A stretch of DNA of 64,000 bases, from NCBI RefSeq assembly GCF_019697375.1, contig NZ_JAHCDI010000004.1, forward strand, positions 3,955,324-4,019,323, given 5' to 3'. Position 1 is the stretch's first letter. Every line of letters begins with the position of its first letter. Positions 62,181-64,000 of this stretch are shown here, piece by piece. The notes beneath the pieces were generated by a model. It saw only the letters and a list, made by a program, of their open reading frames with translations, was not told the origin of the DNA and made no database searches. A program made the position numbers and the translations under genes. This DNA comes from Micromonospora tarapacensis. GTDB taxonomy: Bacteria > Actinomycetota > Actinomycetes > Mycobacteriales > Micromonosporaceae.

Positions 62181-62757
62181 CTGGACGGACCTCACCTACG
62201 CGGTCGTGGATGTCGAGGGCAACGGCCAGCAGCCGCCCGACCTGGTGGAGTTGGCCGTCGTGCCGATCACTGGGGGCGTCATCGGGGAGCCGGTCAGTTG
62301 GCTGGTGCGCCCTGCGGAGCCGATCAAGTATTACGCCACTCGCATCCACGGCCTGAGGAATCAAGACGTAGCCGACGCACCGGAGTTCGCAGCCATCGAG
62401 GTTGAGGTTGCCCGTGCCCTGGGAACAGCCGTGCTCGTCGCGCATAACGCGCATGTGGACCTCGATGTCCTGGGGCGCAAGTTCGGTGATGGCTGGCAGC
62501 GCCCCGAGGTGTTTGACACGCTCAAGCTGGCTCGTCGGCTGGTTCCCGGGCAGGACAGCTACCGGCTTGGTGCCCTGGTCGAGTACTTCAAGTTGACTGA
62601 GGAGCTGCCCGAGGGCTTGACGCCGCACCGGGCCACCTACGACGCCTTGGTGACGGCCCGGCTGTTCGTCGAGCTGGCCACCCGCGCCCGCTCACTCGAA
62701 GAACTGCGCGGTGATCCACCAGGAGGGGGCGAAGGTGAAACTCCGTCCCTTTTCTAG
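62173..62757 (+). CDS. DnaQ-like 3'-5' exonuclease
   Basis: This 194-residue protein has the DEDDh exonuclease motifs: Exo I VVDVEGNG, Exo II AHNAHVDLDVL, and Exo III HRATYDALVT with the His and Asp. Members proofread or trim DNA or RNA 3' ends. The start ATG 62173 lies inside the radical SAM gene (8-bp overlap) and its end overlaps the dTMP kinase gene by 23 bp, so the three are translationally linked. Confidence 0.9.
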   Translation: MADWTDLTYAVVDVEGNGQQPPDLVELAVVPITGGVIGEPVSWLVRPAEPIKYYATRIHGLRNQDVADAPEFAAIEVEVARALGTAVLVAHNAHVDLDVLGRKFGDGWQRPEVFDTLKLARRLVPGQDSYRLGALVEYFKLTEELPEGLTPHRATYDALVTARLFVELATRARSLEELRGDPPGGGEGETPSLF

Positions 62758-63388
62758 CCACGAGCGGGGCGTGTTCGTCAGCGTCGATGGCCCCAGCGGC
62801 GCGGGTAAGTCAACAATCGTGCACCACCTCGCGCAGCTCCTCGTCGCCGCTGGCGAAGACGTCCACATCACGGCGGAACCGTCCACGGGGCCGATCGGCC
62901 TCCTGTGCCGTGAGCTGACCGAGACAGTCACGGGTCATGCACTGGCCTGCCTGTACGCGGCTGACCGCTACCACCACATAGAGGCGGAAGTCCGACCGCA
63001 CACCGAGGCCGGCCAGACCGTGATCTCAGACCGCTACATCCCTTCGGGCCTGGTCATGCAGCGCTTTGACGGCATCGACCCGGCCTTCCTTTGGCAGATC
63101 AACGCCGAAGCTGAGCGCCCCGATCTGGCCGTCATCCTCGAAGCCGACCCCGAGGTCATCGCGGAGCGGCTGAGCGAACGCGGGCCACATAACCGCTTCC
63201 AGCTCTCACCGGGCAGCAGTCACGCCGAAGTGCACTTCTACCGGCAGGCAACCGATCGGCTGATCCAAGCGGGCTTTGACGTATTGCGCGTGGACTGCAA
63301 CCAACGACCGCCCGAGCAGTCCGCGGCTTTCATCCGTGATCGGCTCAAGAGCTTCTTCGGCCCGGCTGGAAGCAACCGACCAGCCTGA
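62735..63388 (+). CDS. Thymidylate (dTMP) kinase
   Basis: This 217-residue kinase has the P-loop DGPSGAGKST, the DR-Y segment ISDRYIPSGLVMQ and LID-like region RLSERGPHNRFQ of bacterial Tmk. It phosphorylates dTMP to dTDP; as an accessory copy it could supply dTTP or act on a modified thymidylate. GTG 62735 is preceded by AGGAGG 8 bp upstream and is preferred over GTG 62711. It overlaps the exonuclease gene. The housekeeping tmk is expected elsewhere. Confidence 0.9.
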   Translation: MKLRPFSSHERGVFVSVDGPSGAGKSTIVHHLAQLLVAAGEDVHITAEPSTGPIGLLCRELTETVTGHALACLYAADRYHHIEAEVRPHTEAGQTVISDRYIPSGLVMQRFDGIDPAFLWQINAEAERPDLAVILEADPEVIAERLSERGPHNRFQLSPGSSHAEVHFYRQATDRLIQAGFDVLRVDCNQRPPEQSAAFIRDRLKSFFGPAGSNRPA

Positions 63389-63419
63389 CGCAACCCCGCG
63401 CACCGACGCGCCCCGAGCT

Positions 63420-63479
63420 GGGCCGGACCGGCGACGCCTGGACGCCTGGGTAGGTACGAACCCGTCGCCGGTCTGGCCC
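63420..63479. terminator. 17-bp hairpin between dTMP kinase and resolvase-like genes
   Basis: GGGCCGGACCGGCGACG (63420-63436) pairs with CGTCGCCGGTCTGGCCC (63463-63479) with one non-Watson-Crick pair. It fills most of the 113-bp gap and may be a terminator or an attenuator like those at 51.1 and 61.0 kb. Confidence 0.65.
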
Positions 63480-63501
63480 GTCAAGTGTACGGAGACTGAC
63501 C

Positions 63502-63813
63502 ATGAAACCGCTGATCTACGGCTATATGCGAGTGGGGGACGACGCATCCGACGACCAGATCGATCAGGCCGAGCGCACCTTGAGGGAGTACGCCGACGTT
63601 GAGGGCTTCTGCTACGCGACCACGTTCTACGACGACGATTCCGGCAGTCGCAGCGCGTTCTACGAACTGACGGCGGAACTACAGCGTGCCGAGGCCCGTC
63701 ACGTGATCGTGCCGTCCCTCGATCACCTTTCGCGGCACCCCATCTTGCTCAATCACATGATCGAGCGGCTTGAACATGAGGCGAGCGCTCGGATATGGGT
63801 GGCCGAGCAGTGA
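63502..63813 (+). CDS. Resolvase-like protein lacking the catalytic serine
   Basis: This 103-residue protein resembles the N-terminal catalytic domain of serine recombinases: PLIYGYMRVGDDASDDQIDQAERTL, and HVIVPSLDHLSRHPILL. The position usually occupied by the nucleophile (Y-x-R-V-S) is Gly-Asp-Asp here, and the DNA-binding domain is absent. It is therefore probably not a recombinase; a scaffold or regulatory function is possible. The stop overlaps the next start (GTGA). Confidence 0.8.
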   Translation: MKPLIYGYMRVGDDASDDQIDQAERTLREYADVEGFCYATTFYDDDSGSRSAFYELTAELQRAEARHVIVPSLDHLSRHPILLNHMIERLEHEASARIWVAEQ

Positions 63814-64000
63814 GCGGCCACGACGAAACGATGGCCATTCTCAGAGAACTGAAGGACATCAGTAATGCGAGCGGCGAGTTCGTCACCGGCATTCTCGAAG
63901 ACAGCCTCACCTACGACGAACAGATCAATTTCGCATTGCGACTCGTGAGGCTAGCCGAACAAATCAAAGCGCGAGCCGACCGGACACCAGTGGTCGTGGA
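63810..64000 (+). CDS. Partial gene at the right edge
   Basis: A frame beginning at GTG 63810 (VSGHDETMAILRELKDI) overlaps the stop of the resolvase-like gene in a GTGA and runs off the window at 64000. The visible 63 residues are charged and helical (FALRLVRLAEQIKARADRTP). No family recognised; it is clearly the next member of the same operon. Confidence 0.7.
   Translation, partial: MSGHDETMAILRELKDISNASGEFVTGILEDSLTYDEQINFALRLVRLAEQIKARADRTPVVV

Noticed and set aside
1..64000. CRISPR arrays, rRNA genes, integrase or plasmid partition genes
   Set aside because: I saw no regularly spaced repeats, no rRNA sequence and no tyrosine or large serine integrase. The only ParA-like domain is part of FxsT.

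Overview
The window is high-GC actinobacterial DNA with dense genes, many GTG starts and stop/start overlaps of the ATGA or GTGA type. The gene set points to a Micromonospora-like member of the Micromonosporaceae: a 10-methyl fatty acid gene pair, a complete FXS (FxSxx-COOH) peptide cluster, Scr1-type helix-turn-helix genes with DUF6879 partners, and a large secreted GH10 xylanase. This placement is inferred from family knowledge; no rRNA or other marker gene is present.

Layout. 0-34.8 kb is mostly ordinary chromosome. It begins with a 28-nt inverted repeat, then a PD-(D/E)XK nuclease with an unknown partner gene, an ArsR/AHSA1 pair, a methyltransferase plus flavoprotein pair for 10-methyl fatty acids, a frameshifted ricin-type lectin, an MFS transporter with a GlxA/AraC regulator, and a MoxR/VWA pair. 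14.2-22.8 kb holds an FXS cluster: fxsC-fxsT converge on the operon fxsA - fxsB (radical SAM) - HExxH hydroxylase. Then come two aldo/keto reductases, a decayed 2-hydroxyacid dehydrogenase, a frameshifted aldehyde dehydrogenase, the xylanase, a frameshifted TetR and an acyl-CoA dehydrogenase/oxidase with a clear operator.

34.9-49 kb is a turnover zone. It holds a truncated IS3 element, a MOSC protein, a TetR/SDR pair with three operator boxes, relics of a DinB gene and a GNAT gene, a MarR gene with its operator, a fused GlyQS glycyl-tRNA synthetase split by an IS1380-family element between 26-bp direct repeats, and a HigBA-like toxin-antitoxin pair.

49-64 kb looks like an integrated accessory island. 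It starts with a DNA methyltransferase, an ArdA-like antirestriction protein, a small DNA-binding-like protein and a DUF3846 protein. An AT-richer stretch (about 51.8-58.9 kb) follows, with small membrane proteins, a secreted SGNH hydrolase, a membrane protein and a 543-residue protein with a HEPN-like R-x4-H motif. It ends with a tightly packed cluster: a small protein, DUF6879, Scr1-type regulator, spore-photoproduct-lyase-like radical SAM enzyme, DnaQ-like exonuclease, dTMP kinase, a resolvase-like protein without its catalytic serine, and a partial gene at the right edge.

Two systems deserve most attention. In the FXS cluster the precursor ends in WNSAM instead of the usual F-x-S-x-x, and its two modifying domains are separate, translationally coupled genes. 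The 59-64 kb cluster combines thymine-linked functions (lyase-like radical SAM, exonuclease, thymidylate kinase) behind a hairpin placed like an attenuator. At least five genes show single-base frameshifts in short homopolymer or GC-rich runs, so some broken genes may be sequencing errors.
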